Below are positions 37,401 to 51,019 of a stretch of 64,000 bases of DNA, piece after piece. The notes beneath the pieces were generated by a model that saw nothing but the letters and a program-made list of their open reading frames with translations, searched no databases and was not told the DNA's origin. The stretch covers positions 1 through 64,000 of the forward strand of contig MDYQ01000030.1 in assembly GCA_003024175.1 (NCBI GenBank). Direction: 5' to 3'. Position 1 is the stretch's first letter; each line of letters starts with the position of its first letter. Origin of the DNA: Planoprotostelium fungivorum (lineage: Eukaryota > Evosea > Variosea > Cavosteliida > Cavosteliaceae). The translations under genes and the position numbers were made by a program.

Positions 37401-37776
37401 CAGAGTCGGAATCGGATGATGAAGAAGACAAGGGGGGCTGCGTTCCATCTTGGGCGTATGGAAAAGGTCTACAAGATGCTCTATTCGAGCAGCAGTTTGC
37501 TGATCCAGACTCCATCTTTCCATCGGTCAACTCGTGCGATTTAGAAGGTGAGCTCGTCTCCATCTCGAGTCGAACATCCGTCTGCGATCTCATTTGACAT
37601 CCATCTGATGTCGATGTGCAGAGATCTTTCATTGCCCGGGTGGAAGCTCCACCAATCTGGGGATGCAGCTCAAGTATAAGAAGAGGATGGAAAAGCGAAC
37701 GAGCTCTGGAAACTGGACACACGATGGCGTCACGTTGCAGGAGATCACCAATTATCGGATGAGAATGGGTTTCTAA
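34486..37776 (+). CDS. INCENP-like chromosomal passenger complex scaffold
   Basis: An N-terminal exon starts MSSSRLERQENVSSF. A KR-rich segment (PSPRMKRLAGAGFG; ARLNSKRFRETL) leads to a long Glu/Arg/Lys single-alpha-helix region (34960-35650). Acidic and Pro/Thr-rich linkers follow (VPPVKSTSNTVPPVRVT repeat near 36590). At the C-terminus is an IN-box: PSWAYGKGLQDALFEQQ, FADPDSIF, CDLEEIFHCPG and KRTSSGNWTHDG, with the Thr-Ser-Ser motif phosphorylated by Aurora kinase. INCENP activates Aurora B and bridges to centromeres. It is multi-exon; the stop is TAA at 37776. The one-gene reading from N-terminus to IN-box is inferred from continuous splicing without a promoter gap. Confidence 0.8.
36735..36863. 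repeat. 43-bp direct repeat, two copies 86 bp apart, in an INCENP-like intron
   Basis: Copies at 36735-36777 and 36821-36863 differ at one base. The 43 bases between hold related CACCTTCA/ATCATC words. Copy two ends within the acceptor region, so the duplication has lengthened one intron. Confidence 0.9.
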
Positions 37777-38189
37777 AGATTTGTAATGAGCACTTGTCGA
37801 TCGTGGGTTTGGAACGGATGATGCGTAGGGATATGAGGGATTTTGTATCTATGCGTGCGATTCTGTGAACTTGGCCTCTGAAAGTGTTCTCATGCTCTGT
37901 GTTGTATCGAATGGCTTCCAACTTCTGAAGCAAAGGAAGGAACAGAGATCAGATGAATATGCGACCGAGAAGTTCTTACCATACGCGACCAGAGCTTCTC
38001 CTCTCGCTTCGGAGAACCAACGTCGGGTACATTGGATGTCGTGTCATCTGATCTTCGAAATATTTTCGGCCACACGCAACCGAATCATCAACGCATCAAA
38101 GACAGAGACTTTCGCAGAGACACCCTCTCTATCGAACAACGTAGAGCAGCGCCGTGGTTGTGATTACATTCAGTGATCCATCTCACATT
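37777..38189. other. Intergenic region
   Basis: About 410 bases between two plus-strand genes. A 103-codon open frame at 37865-38176 has no family signal and no clear start context, so it is left out. Confidence 0.35.
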
Positions 38190-40241
38190 ATGGCTGATAC
38201 CCGAGTGATGGTTCAGTCGACCGGCTGCGAACCAAACACGAAGAAACAGAAACTCGCTGGCAACGATAGAGGGCTCCTCCTTCGAAACGAGATCAGCAGA
38301 GCTGAGGGCGAGGTGTTCGACAATGTGTCCCTGTTCGATCACTCACAAGTGACAGATCTTGTGGTTGAAAGACGAGATCGATCGAGTGAAGAGGAGAAGA
38401 CAAGAACTATCTCAACAGGTGCACTCTATCCACTCACCTATCCCCGTCTGATGCATCATCTATAGGTCAACGAATTGGAGATCTTGAGTGCCAATCAGAT
38501 CAGAGGCGAAAGAGATCGAGAGAAACCGAGACCCTCCAAACCATCTCCTTCTTCCTCTTCGAAAGAAGTGCGACATCGACCTCGCGAGGTCAATCAGACG
38601 ACCGATTGGAGGACCATGATTGCCCGTCTTCACTCACTCACAAGAGACGATGAGACATTTCCAAAACTCGATTTCAAAAAGGACGAAGACATCATCCGAT
38701 GGGTCAACTCTGTCGTTCGATCGCGCCAACTCGGCACCATCTCATCCGATATAGAAGATGCACTCTCCAGCATGCATTTCGATTGGAAGCAAGTGAAGAA
38801 GAACTCAGACTGGGAAAATTCTTACATCAGGCTCATCGAGCTGGGGCGAGTGTCCGGCGGCACATTTGAACTCAGCCGTGCGAGACAATTTGAAGCGGAC
38901 ACTTACTTCAAGACGTGGCTGAGCAATTTGAAACAAGCCTATCGGCAAGGAAGAGTTCCAGCAGAGAAATTGAAACAGCTGAAAGACATCGGGTTCATGA
39001 GTGGTAGAGAGAGGAGAGAAGAAGACAGGGACAGCTCCGACGATGACTCTGGAGATGAAGAAGAAGACGATGATGATGAGCTGAGGATGGCCAAACGATT
39101 GAGTGCCAATCTGGCGAGAATGAAACCAGTTGAACGAGTGAGGAGCAAAACAAGAAACCATCTATTGTGTCATTTTTCTAAGTATCTGACGCAAGGCAGA
39201 CGAGAGAGAGGATGCCTAGAAAAAGAGAAGAGACCAAATCGAGTGCGAAAGCACAATCGACTGCTACTCAATCACCAGCGAAGTCACAACCTACTCCAAC
39301 GAAATCACCAACCACGAAGAAGGAGGAAGTGAAAAGAGCAAAAGTGAGTTGCTCACTCTCCTCTCTTCTCAATCGCATCAGCCACCCGTCACCGTCGAGC
39401 CGAAGAGAATCGCAGAGAAGAACGAACCACCCAACACAACGACGTCAATTGATCGTGGCAATGATTATCAAGTGTGCAAGAGAGTGAGCGATATCTACTC
39501 TCATATCATTCGACGTCTTACTTCCTTCTGACTCGAACAGATGTACGAGTCTGGTGCAGACACGACGGATTTCATGCAGCACCTCTTGGTGTGGAATTGG
39601 TTCAAGTGTCACTTGCTGGAAGATGAAGAGAGGAGAGACATGATGCAGTCGTACGAGGCGTTGTCGCGTGATCAGTTCAGTGAGATATTGTCACTGAATC
39701 CGGGCACGTCTCAGTTTCCTTCCTGTGCCGTGCAAGATCCAAAGTCCTTCCTAGCGGAGGTGGGCTCATGCGTACCGTACGCATCGAACTCATCGTGTAG
39801 GTCTATCAGTGGTACCTCATCTCACTGCCGTCCACACTGCCGTTCAAGATCTACAGTCAGGATGGTAAATTGCACCTGAGAGTGACGAAAGACATTTGGA
39901 TGGATCGCATTCGAGGCGTCGTCTTCTTTGCATCGAGGGCTGGAACGATGGACAAGTTGATCAGAGAAGACATGCCGGCCATCTATGAAGTGAAACACGT
40001 GAAGGATCGAATCGTAGAGCTGACGTAGAGCGAGGTATCCACGTCAAAGTGGGGCATCATCTGTGGTCCGTTGGCTCTGGTGAAGCAGGACCCGGACTCT
40101 TCTTACTCTCTGTCGAAGGCGAGCGCTCGAGCTCCGAGGTACTTTGAATGCTTCAAGAACCAGCAGCACTTGCAGGTGGTGGTGAAGGGGTGGACTGAGA
40201 TCAGAGTGGGAGAGGAAGTGCACGTTATGTCGTACAATTGA
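38190..40241 (+). CDS. Helicase-associated (HA)-domain-like protein, in-frame stop near the end
   Basis: Start MADTRVMVQSTGCE. A basic coiled-coil segment (DEIDRVKRRRQELSQQ, VNELEILSANQ near 38370-38500) follows one apparent frame slip near 38368. The central part looks like the HA domain (PF03457): DWENSYIRLIELG, then ADTYFKTWLSNLKQAYRQGRVPAEKLKQL, a pair of W-containing helices with a GKL-type turn. An acidic patch (DSSDDDSGDEEED) and basic tail follow, then a globular C-terminal region (WNWFKCHLL; DRIRGVVFFASRAG). An in-frame TAG at 40026-40028 is followed by 70 further codons (STSKWGIICGPLALV, RYFECFKNQQHLQVVV) ending TGA 40241. That tail is clearly coding-like. Function unknown; the HA fold often binds DNA in SNF2-type proteins. 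Confidence 0.65.
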
Positions 40242-40338
40242 ATACAAAGATCACATGTGTATCGTTGACTTGGGCTCGTCAAATTTATCTCGAACATCAT
40301 CAAGAACTGTGTCGTTCACAGGTGTTACTCATTGCAAC

Positions 40339-40541
40339 ATGGCTGACACTCTTCTCGTATTCTCTTCTCCTTCGCCACAGCACGTACAGCTGCAATATCA
40401 TCTGAGGAAACCTCTATATACTTCACGAGATGATGACTGAACACATTCTCCAGTACAGGAGCCTGACGTTGTTCACCAATACATTCAGAATGTGAGTATG
40501 TGCGAGAGGTCTAACTTATACCATCGTGCAGTGTTGCTTAG
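40339..40541 (+). CDS. Possible tiny three-exon gene
   Basis: ATG 40339 opens MADTLLVFSSPSPQH; a donor GTACAG and an acceptor TCCAG near 40454 join YRSLTLFTNTFRI, and a second intron with a GTGAGT donor and GCAG acceptor leads to a stop at 40539-40541. AATAAA follows near 40572. Splice sites are good but the product is only about 30 residues, so this is a weak call. Confidence 0.2.
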
Positions 40542-40604
40542 ACGTTAGAATAACCTTAAAAGTAGCCGTTATAAATAAACCGTCTTTATATCGTCATCGA
40601 CGAA

Positions 40605-40949
40605 TCATTCGTTCGTGTCTTTCTTCGCTCCTCCTCCTTTCATTTCGAGGGTCTTGGTCTCCATCAGCGTCCTTGCTGAGATATCAATGTCTCCACTAAT
40701 CTCTATCCTTGATCATTCGATCCCATTCTCTGAGCAGACCAGGCTGTGAATGGATATCGTCTCCAAAGCCGATAGCTGAAGACCGACATCCGATATTGGT
40801 GTGGCGGGTATCATCATGTCTCTGATTCTTTTCGTGTGTCTCCTGAGTGCTTCGACGGCAATCTTCCTCTTTCCGTTGACGATGGCCCTCTTGGTGATGG
40901 TCTTCTGGTGAGACGCGATGCTGTACAAGTCGAAGCTGAGGAGAGGCAT
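40605..40949 (-). CDS. Small helical protein, unrecognised
   Basis: ATG 40949 opens MPLLSFDLYSIASHQKTITKR, then RRHTKRIRDMMIPATP and LSALETISIHSL. An intron with ends GTCTGC and GATAGAG would join ISGDIDISARTLMETKT in phase and end at 40605 (KGGGAKKDTNE). Without splicing the frame ends at 40713. The spliced form is a basic, helical protein of about 100 residues, with no domain I recognise. Confidence 0.45.
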
Positions 40950-41424
40950 GGTGTGGGTGAGCTGACAATCTTAAAATGAACGTTTGCTCCGGATTTGCGT
41001 CACATGAAGGGAATACGCAGAGATCTCGCAATCACTTCCCATCGTTGGAGGATTGAGCTGAAATCTCCGGAATCGCGTCGAAATGACTGAAATAGTGGAC
41101 ACCCAACGTGTGGAGCTTGCTGATCTTGACGCATTCTCCGGTTGAAACACTTTGCAGGGGCTTAGCGGAGTTGGTATTGATCACACTGACTTTTCGAACT
41201 CCGTTGAGCAGCGTTGTACTCCGGTCGACGCATTTTCGTCACATCGACTGCCGCGAGGAAACGTTTCGTATACCTGATCAACCGAATTGGAAGAAATTGA
41301 ATGCACTGGGATTTTGTTCATTCTGATCGTCCTGAAAGCCGATTGGGTAATTCCGCACGGGGGCGAGTGATCGTCGGAAGTTGAATTCATTGTACGTTAT
41401 ATCAATCAAGATTTATTACTAGTC
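40950..41424. other. Intergenic region
   Basis: About 475 bases between two minus-strand genes, with chance open frames on both strands and no supported gene. It should hold the promoter of the small helical protein. Confidence 0.35.
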
Positions 41425-43808
41425 TTACAACTTGAGAGGATAAGGGGTGCTACCGGCGGGACAGAACTCCATCTACAATCGAAATCAGAATTCCACCTCT
41501 CCTCTCCTCTTCACCTGATATTTGACGACTCCAGCGGGGCAGGCGTGAAGTCCAACACCATCATCTGATCCGCATGAGTCTCATCGTCTCCTCTGACTGA
41601 CTCACCGTAAGAGTACGAGTAGATGCCTGGGGCCATGGCGTGCACTGCCTTCACGAATTGAGTGTCTTCGATGGGACCAGCTCTACAGTCGTGTGGACCG
41701 ATGCATCCCTGCTCGACCCGGCAATTCCTGGAAATTTCAGAAACTACAACGAGCCAGATGTCTCACTGTGGATCGGGGGTGGGGCAGCACATGTACAGAG
41801 AAGGAACTGTCGCTCGTCATTTCCCGCCCTTTTCGAATTTCAAATTTCTAACTCACGCGTTCCCTCGTTGAAACCGTAACCGAACGGAGCTCCGTACGTT
41901 AATTTTTTGCAGGGCGACATGCATCCCAGTACCATGTTGTTCTTGATGTATCTCAAGTCCAAATTGTTCATGCTCTTCCCGTTGAAGGCGGGAAATCTTC
42001 CGTTCCACGAGGCGTCCTCGTTGGTCGGGCATTTTCTCAAATCCAAGCGGGAGCCGTCGACGGACTATTGAATATCAGATTGACATGTCCGACGTACAGT
42101 ACGTCAAGTTGTAAAAGAGAGAAAAGATTGAGAAGAGAAAAAAAATGAGAAGATAAGAAAAATGAAAATGGAAGATAAAAACGTACCGTGAGATTTTTAC
42201 AGTTGCCGACATCGCAGTCGCATCTTCCAGTGTCTCCAAAGAGGAGGACTTTGTATGGAATCGTCCAGCCGTCTACCTTTCACACGGTGAGACGTCTTAC
42301 GAGATATCTTCTCACCTGAGAGGTATCCCACCATGTAGTGGGATTCTTCTGGCTGCAGGGAGTGCCTGGTTTGCAGCCCCAAGTTGCCTCGAAGAGAGAA
42401 TCGATCGGAATGTGACAGCCACCGTCAGGACAGCCTGCGATGATGTCATCATCGTGATGTCATCATCATGATGGAGATGGTGAAGAGATAGGGTGGGATG
42501 GATGTGATGATCGGTGTTCGCGATGTCGACGGATCATCATGATGATCGTGAGACGACAGACGATGATGATCATGATGATGGATCGTCCATCATGTTTCAC
42601 CTCCGGGAGGTTGGGGCCAGTACTGCATGGAATCTCCGATGAGACAGTTTCTGCCGCTTTCATCACATCCATACTTGGCCCAGAATCGCGTTCCTTCCGC
42701 TCCCTCGTTCGGGATGTTGTATTCCAACTTTCCGCCGGCGGGCAACCTTCGGAATGTCGGACTACTACAACCAGCCAAATAGAATCCGACTCACTTTCTG
42801 GTGGTACCTGATTGACCGGGCAGAGGGCTGCCTTGACCTCCCATTCTGGCTTCCATGAACAACTGAAGGGAATAAGAATAAATCCGCGAAAAGAAATAAA
42901 ATAGAATAAAATCGGGTGCATCATGACTCACGGGAACACCACAACTGTTGATGACTGTGAAGTCTGCCTTGCCGTTGGCAGAGCCGCCGCCTCCATCGTT
43001 ACCTCCGTTACCTCCACCACGATTGGCCGTGATGATGCCACTGGCTCTGCAGCTGTTGGGGCTTCCCTTGGAGGGGTTACCGTTCTTCAACCAACAGTTG
43101 TTTCCACAAGTGTCGAAGGCCCACTGTTGACGTGGTCAGTCGATGGACTTTGTGGAAGATGGACTCACCGCATTGCAGTCGGATCGTTGGAAGCACTTGG
43201 CTTGACAATCTTCCGGGCTGTCGATGAATCAACGAGATGTGTGAAGATGATGTGTGTGCACCTGCCCGCAGATGTGACTCCATTGGAGATATCAGATCCA
43301 GGACGATCGGCCATTTCGATGGGTCCATACTGTCCCTTTCTGTCTCCTCCTCCGTTTCGCTTGATGCTTCCGGATGCAATGCATGGGACGCTCGACAGAG
43401 AATTTGCATTATCTGCCTTCAGATAGCAGTTCTTCGTGACGCACGACTCGAAAGACCAGACTTTGCATTGGCTGTTGTCGAAGCATTTCTTCTGGCAATC
43501 CTTCGCACTGGTTCCGATTAGAGACATCGGATGGTGATGTGTGCATTTCACCTGGATGCAGTGGTCTGAGCGATGTCTCCTCCCCATCTGTCACCCTGCT
43601 CGATGGTTCCATACTCGGTGCTATCACCTCCGCCGTTGTTGTTGTTGTTACCATTACAGAACTGCTTCTGGACCAAGGCACCATTGGGGCAGCAATAGAG
43701 ACTGTCCAGGTAGCATGCATCTCCACACGATTGAAGAGGTGGAGGACAGCTGGCGGTCGCGAAGACGGCACCAACGAGAGCCAACAAGAGGAGTTTGGAC
43801 TGCCTCAT
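41425..43808 (-). CDS. Secreted protein: PAN/apple modules plus thaumatin-like domain
   Basis: Signal peptide MRQSKLLLLALVGAVFATA, then a Cys-rich head (CPPPLQSCGDACYLDS) and an Asn/Gly linker (NGNNNNNGGGD). Two PAN/apple-like modules follow: KDCQKKCFDNSQCKVWSF..CYLKAD, and EDCQAKCFQRSDCNA..WAFDTCGNNCWLKNG. A thaumatin-like domain ends the protein: DFTVINSCGVP, LAAGGKLEYNIPNEG, RFWAKYGCDESGRNC, then VDGWTIPYKV, CRAGPIEDTQF, APGIYSYSY and HACPAGVV before the last exon MEFCPAGSTPYPLKL (stop at 41425). Thaumatin-like proteins often bind or cut beta-glucans. Introns are rich in CATC/GATC, notably 42430-42600. The modules closely resemble the PAN module of the cysteine protease at 48648-50211. Confidence 0.82.
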
Positions 43809-44328
43809 GCTTGTGTGCGGAAGACCTGCACGGATAGAATGCACAAACGGCCGCAACTTCTATCGATCGAAAGGTCGTGTCGCCTTTCTTGACGTGACAT
43901 AGTTGTGACGGTTTTTTAACACACAGGACATCGTTTGTAAGTTCTGACGATAACGAACAGCTGTGTGTGTTCCCCTATAACTATTGTGTTCATAAGCTAC
44001 GACGTAAGGGGCAACTGTTTGACTTAAGCTTAAAGGCTGGCCGATGATGAGGTCGATTGCAGTTCCATATTTTAGTCGCGTTTCACAACGGTTTGTCATC
44101 TCGGGTGTCATCATCGTCAATCCCGTGAGAAATCGAAAATCGTGAACGTCTTCTACAATTTCAGAGCTGTAGCTATCCCGCCTGGTGCGACACCTCCTAC
44201 GCTGCATACGCGTGCTCTATTCATAGTGATTCGATATTTGCGAGAATTTTGGCCTGGAAGCGTATGGGACTTCACAAGTTTCGGATCATTCGCACACAAT
44301 CGCATCCACACCGTTGCACATCATCATC
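43809..44328. other. Divergent intergenic region
   Basis: About 520 bases between the thaumatin-like gene (minus) and the permease (plus). No further gene is seen; both promoters must lie here. Chance frames on both strands have no signal. Confidence 0.4.
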
Positions 44329-46902
44329 ATGTCGGCACGCGAGCGAACACATTCGCCACCGATTCCATTGGAAGATTTCAACTCTACCTCAGATGATATC
44401 AACAGCATCGATATCACCGAAGATGGTCCAAATCCTCAAGGAGGAACGTTGCACAGGACTCTGAAGGCCAGACACGTGTCCATGATCGCCATTGGAGGAA
44501 CGATTGGTACCGGTCTCTTCTTAGGAAGTGGATTTGCATTGGCTATGGGTGGACCTCTCGGCGCTCTCATTGGATTTGGTGTCATGTCTATGGTCACATT
44601 TAGTGTCACGACGGCTCTGGGGGAGATGTGCGCATTTTTACCTGTACCAGGTGATGTCTATAACCCATCGAGAAATACAATCTGAAAGAAGGTCAGGTGG
44701 CTTCACGAATTACGCCACTCGCTTTGTCGACCCAGCTTTGGGTGAGAATCATATCGTGCCAAGGCCCATTTGACTCATTCTCAAGGCTTCACGACTGGTT
44801 GGAATTATTGGTATGGAACAGCGATGATCGTACCTTTAGAGGTAAGATCGACACATCAACAACATCTTCCATCTACAACATCCGATCTCATCTCATCCTT
44901 TAGGTAACTGCCGCCACTGTCGTCATCTCTTATTGGCTTCCCAATTTAAATCTCTTCTTTTGGACTACCCTCTTACTCCTCATGTTCTGGGCCATCAACT
45001 TCATCGGCACCAGCGCCTACGGTGAAATCGAATTCTGGCTGTCCATCATCAAGGTGCTTCATCTTTAGAACCTTCTCAAGTTCTCACGTTGGACAGGTCA
45101 TCGCTCTCGTCTGCCTTCTCATGACAGGAATCATCCTCGTGTTCGGTGGTGGGTTATATTCGAATGAAACGTTGTGATTGATCTTCCCAGGTGGGCCCAC
45201 CCACGATCTCGTCGGGTTTCGGTATTGGAATGATCCGGGAGTTTTAGCACCGCACATCACAGACGGCTCCTTTGGTAAATTTCTCGGTGTGTGGGCTTGC
45301 TTCATTCAAGCTGGATTCTCTTTCATAGGAACAGAAGTGAGTGTCATGAGATGGTGACACCTGGATCGACATCACCATCGACGGTCATGATCTTGGATCG
45401 CTGATCGACGATCACCATCTTCGATCGTTGATCATCGATCATGATCTTCGATCGTGATGGCGATCATGGATCTTGAGTTGATGAGATGAGCTCGATCACT
45501 GATCGTCATCAGTTAGTGGCCGTCGCCGCGGCAGAGGCAGAGAATCCCGCCAGGAACATTCCTAAGGCCGTAAAGCGAGTTTTCATTCGAATCGGTATCT
45601 TCTACATGCTGGGAATATTGCTCATCGGGTTACTCATCCCCTACAACGATCCCTTACTCGTCGCGGTAAGCACATCGTCGATGTGTTCGTGAATGATCGG
45701 ATAAGACTACTCGACATCATGGTTGGATCACATCATCGACACCATCCATCACATCAGTCATCACATCATCACATCCACCATCACATCATCATCGTCACAT
45801 CATCATATCATCATCATATCGTCATCACATCATCATCATCATCACATCATCATATCATCATCACATCATCATCATCGATTGACCTCATCAGGCCGTTGGA
45901 GGAGAGAAAGGAGTCGCAGGATGTCCCTTCGTCATCTTCTTAGATCGAGCCGAGATCAAGGGCATGCCTTCCATCATCAACGCTGTCATCTTCACGGCCG
46001 TTTTTTCGGCGGGAAATTCTTTCATGTACTCTTCATCACGCGTACTACACGCCCTGGCCCTGGAGGGTAAAGCTCCCGCCTTTCTCAAACCGTGAGAAAA
46101 ACATTTTCTTTTCTTCTCTTTTTACAATTAGAAAAAAACTTTTGCTTCTTTCTTCGATTTGAGAATTCTTCTCTAGTTTCTTTCTTTACGAATTTTCATT
46201 GACGTTTCTGTTATTTCTGATGTAATTTCAGGTGTAACTCGAGGGGATTACCACTGAGAGCATTACTTGGATCCATATTGATCAGCTTGATGTCATACAT
46301 GAATCTGTTCGATATCGGATCCTCTGTCCTGCAATGGTTCGTCAAAGTGACGGCCGTGGGGGGTTTGGGCAGTTGGGTGGTCGTGTGCATCAGCTACGTG
46401 AGGTTCTATCAATGTCTGAAGGCGAAGAACATCAGGTGAATCATCGATACACTCGAATATCATCAAATTTGACGTCTCGTCACCACCAACGATTAGTATT
46501 TCTCAGCACATCATCATCAACATCACCTGACTCTTAATCAGCCGTGACACACTCCCTTACAAATCCCCCTTTCAACCTTATTCCGCCTACATATCAGGCG
46601 TAGTCCTCACCATCATCGTCCTCTTTAACGGCTGGGACACCTTCTATCCATTTGAAGGCGCCACCTTTGTTGCATCTTACTCGGGCGTCATCTTGTTTGT
46701 CGTCCTCTATTTCGGATACAAATACGTGATGAAGACAAAGGTAAAGAGGACAAACGTTCAGATGCAAGATGAGCTGATGTGATGTCAGGTGGTTCCTCTC
46801 GTGGACATCGATCTGTCCATGGCGAAAGAGTACAAGACGGACGATGTGATGGTGTATGTTCATCGCAGCTGGTGGGAGAAGCTTTTAGACGCTCTCTTCT
46901 AA
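44329..46902 (+). CDS. Amino acid permease (APC superfamily, YAT-like)
   Basis: Start MSARERTHSPPIPLEDF, a cytosolic tail, then TM1 MIAIGGTIGTGLFLGSG (the GTIGTG substrate motif). Other landmarks: ALGEMCAFLPVPG, GFTNYATRFVDPALG, TGWNYWYGTAMIVPLE, TAATVVISYWLP, EIEFWLSIIK, VVAAEAENPARNIPKAVKRVF (the E-NP-R-IP loop), NAVIFTAVFSAGNSFMYSSSRVL, and RGLPLRALLGSILIS. This matches yeast-type amino acid/H+ symporters with 12 TM segments. It is multi-exon; introns carry GATC clusters (45360-45510) and a long CATCAT microsatellite (45745-45885). Stop TAA at 46902. Confidence 0.9.
45745..45885 (+). repeat. CATC/CATCAT microsatellite in a permease intron
   Basis: About 140 bases made almost wholly of CATCAT, CACATCATC and similar words, within a permease intron that starts near 45666. 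Confidence 0.85.
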
Positions 46903-47207
46903 GCCCATTCCATCCCGAGAGGAATTGTATCCGCTGCAGGCAAAAGAATAAAAGACTGTAATCTCTTTTATTCCTCCCGCGAGAAAATAGTTCTGTGAAC
47001 AGATATGGCCGAGAAAACCATGCGATGGTGAGATGTCTGAGTTGTCCGTGAAATGAGGAGCACATGCAGCAGAATCCGCCCTCGGGAGTCTGAAAGTCAA
47101 CCGCCGAGGAGTGGAAGCAAAACCTCACCACACCGACACCACCGACGGCACGAACGTAAACGATTCGACTCCCCCATTGAGATTATAGACATTCGATCGG
47201 TTGAAAG
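46903..47207. other. Intergenic region
   Basis: About 305 bases between two plus-strand genes. An AATAAA-like word (GAATAAAAG) near 46948 may end the permease transcript. The long minus-strand open frame across 46688-47131 is the shadow of permease exons. Confidence 0.4.
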
Positions 47208-48198
47208 ATGGACGCAGAGGCTATTGTAGCTACGGGTGGTTCCGTCATATCACCGGGTCCCAATTACGATCCTACTTCTTCATTTAACAACACGAACACC
47301 TTCGGTGAGAAACTCCACCTTCGTATCGTCTGAAGCCATCTCCAGGATATGCGGTTTTGTGGATCACATTCGGCCTCATGATCTTCTCCTCCATCACGTT
47401 CTTTATTTCGTTCATCAGAGCCCGCACAGAGAAGATCAGAGAGTTCTCCACCATCTACATCATCATCACCGTCATATCTGCCACCTCTTACCTCTGCATC
47501 GCCCTCGATCAGGGTTATGTGCGTAAAGAGGATGGAAGACGCTTCCACTACGCTCGGTACATCGACTGGGCCATCACAACTCCCCTCCTCCTTTTCGAGC
47601 TAGCGAGTCTGGCGGGTGCAGGAAGCACATTGACCCGTCTCATGTTGGCTATGAACGAGATCATGATCGTCTGTGGCCTCTTTGGAGGTCTCTCTGTGAG
47701 AGCCGCGCCCAGGTGGACATGGTTCGCCATGGGATGTCTGGCCGGCGTCCCCGTCTTCTACTTCTTCCTGCTTCACTTTAGAAGGTATCTCAACATCCAC
47801 ACGCACAGAGCTTACACCTTCCAATCTACGAGATTGGCCGTCTTGTGGCTCATCTATCCCATCGCATGGGGCCTGGTGATGATTATGCATGTCACGATGG
47901 CTGATTCGAAATGCAGACCGATGGCTCTCACATCATCTCCACCGATGGAGAACATCTTTGGTTCTCCATCTTGGACGTGTCTTCTAAATGCATGCACGGA
48001 ATGGTTCTTCTGTTTTATTTCAGAAATGCATTACCTTTCAGTGGCGGGTTCATCGCAGACACCATACCTGGCGCACCCAGACACCCCGACATCTTCCACA
48101 ACGATCGAGAGATCTCATCTCTTGCATTACCCTTGCCAGCTGGAAATTACAAACCCAAGATCGTCAACATCAACATGAACAGTGTGAATAAAGTATAG
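47208..48198 (+). CDS. Microbial (type I) rhodopsin, fungal-like, proton-pump residues
   Basis: Three exons (47208-47304, 47346-47875, 47917-48198) give a clean frame. TM3 reads YARYIDWAITTPLLLFELA: Arg, Asp and Thr sit where bacteriorhodopsin has R82, D85 and T89, and Glu replaces the D96 proton donor. TM6 reads WLIYPIAWGL. TM7 reads FSILDVSSKCMHG: the Asp and the retinal Schiff-base Lys of the LDVxxK motif are present. This residue set is that of an outward proton pump, as in eubacterial and fungal rhodopsins. The N- and C-terminal tails (ending VNINMNSVNKV) are short and have no kinase or cyclase domain, so it is a pump or a sensor without a fused output domain. Confidence 0.93.
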
Positions 48199-50211
<2,013 letters not shown>

Positions 50212-50445
50212 GACGTTCTACCTCCTTGTTGCTTGATAAATCACCTGATAGAAGTCTCATTTGGATTGTGATCGTGTGTCTGTGCAGCTCTTCGTCGATG
50301 GGCGAGATGAGTGAAGACGGGTGATTTGATTTCGGGCGGTTAGACGGTGCAGATGATGTAAATAGCCTGGATATATACAGAAATTTATGATTATCATCAT
50401 CTGCTCCTCTTACAGCGATTCTATGGACACAACGGCTCAGATTCG

Positions 50446-50676
50446 CTATTTTCCTTTCGAATCTTCCATTTCTAATGTCATCGTCTGTAGATCTGGATCG
50501 TATGGTGATGATGGTTGATCTGCCATTTGAGAAGCTCCATGTGTCTCCTTCCATAATCTCCATGTAGTCGTAATAATGAGCACTGATAGTGTCACCACCA
50601 GTATGAGCGTGCCTGAACTGACCCCTTCCATCTTTTGTGCCGACGCATCACAATTTTTTGCCGAAAAGAAATACAT
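50446..50676 (-). CDS. Small single-pass membrane protein, putative
   Basis: A 76-residue open frame from ATG 50676, with a second in-frame ATG (MEGVSSGT) 15 residues later. One strongly hydrophobic stretch (TLILVVTLSVLIITTTW) and a charged, acidic tail (TLEMEDSKGK). No family is recognised. A long hydrophobic run in a single exon supports, but does not prove, a real gene. Confidence 0.4.
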   Translation of the reverse strand: MYFFSAKNCDASAQKMEGVSSGTLILVVTLSVLIITTTWRLWKETHGASQMADQPSSPYDPDLQTMTLEMEDSKGK

Positions 50677-51019
50677 TTTAAATATCCTTGGTGGACACCT
50701 GATTCAGTTTTTCTGGTTGGTAGTCAAATGGTGCATTGAGAATGGATCACTTCTCTCCCGACCACTGGAATATGCACAACAAAAAAATTAGTGATCCAAA
50801 TGCATGGACACCAACCAGAAAAACCAAATCACCTGCTCATCCATCGATGTACAGTGATTAGAATGTGAACCGATATCACTGTCATAGTTCGAAAGACAGA
50901 GCTTGTGCCGCCATTCTTGCTGTGTGAAGTATGTAAATGTGATCTCGTCATCGCAAGAAATCACGACAGTCCCAGACTTCAAAAAAACAATTCGGCTGTG
51001 ACCATCACAATTCAGCACC
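50677..51019. other. Intergenic region upstream of TPP1-like gene
   Basis: About 340 bases between a minus- and a plus-strand gene. Nothing but promoter sequence is expected; no element is clear. Confidence 0.3.

Noticed and set aside
37865-38176. 103-codon open frame between the INCENP-like and HA-domain genes
   Set aside because: No family likeness, overlapping open frames on the other strand, and no splice or start context; best read as chance.
46688-47131. Long minus-strand open frame at the permease 3' end
   Set aside because: Lies opposite permease exons and has no family likeness; a shadow.
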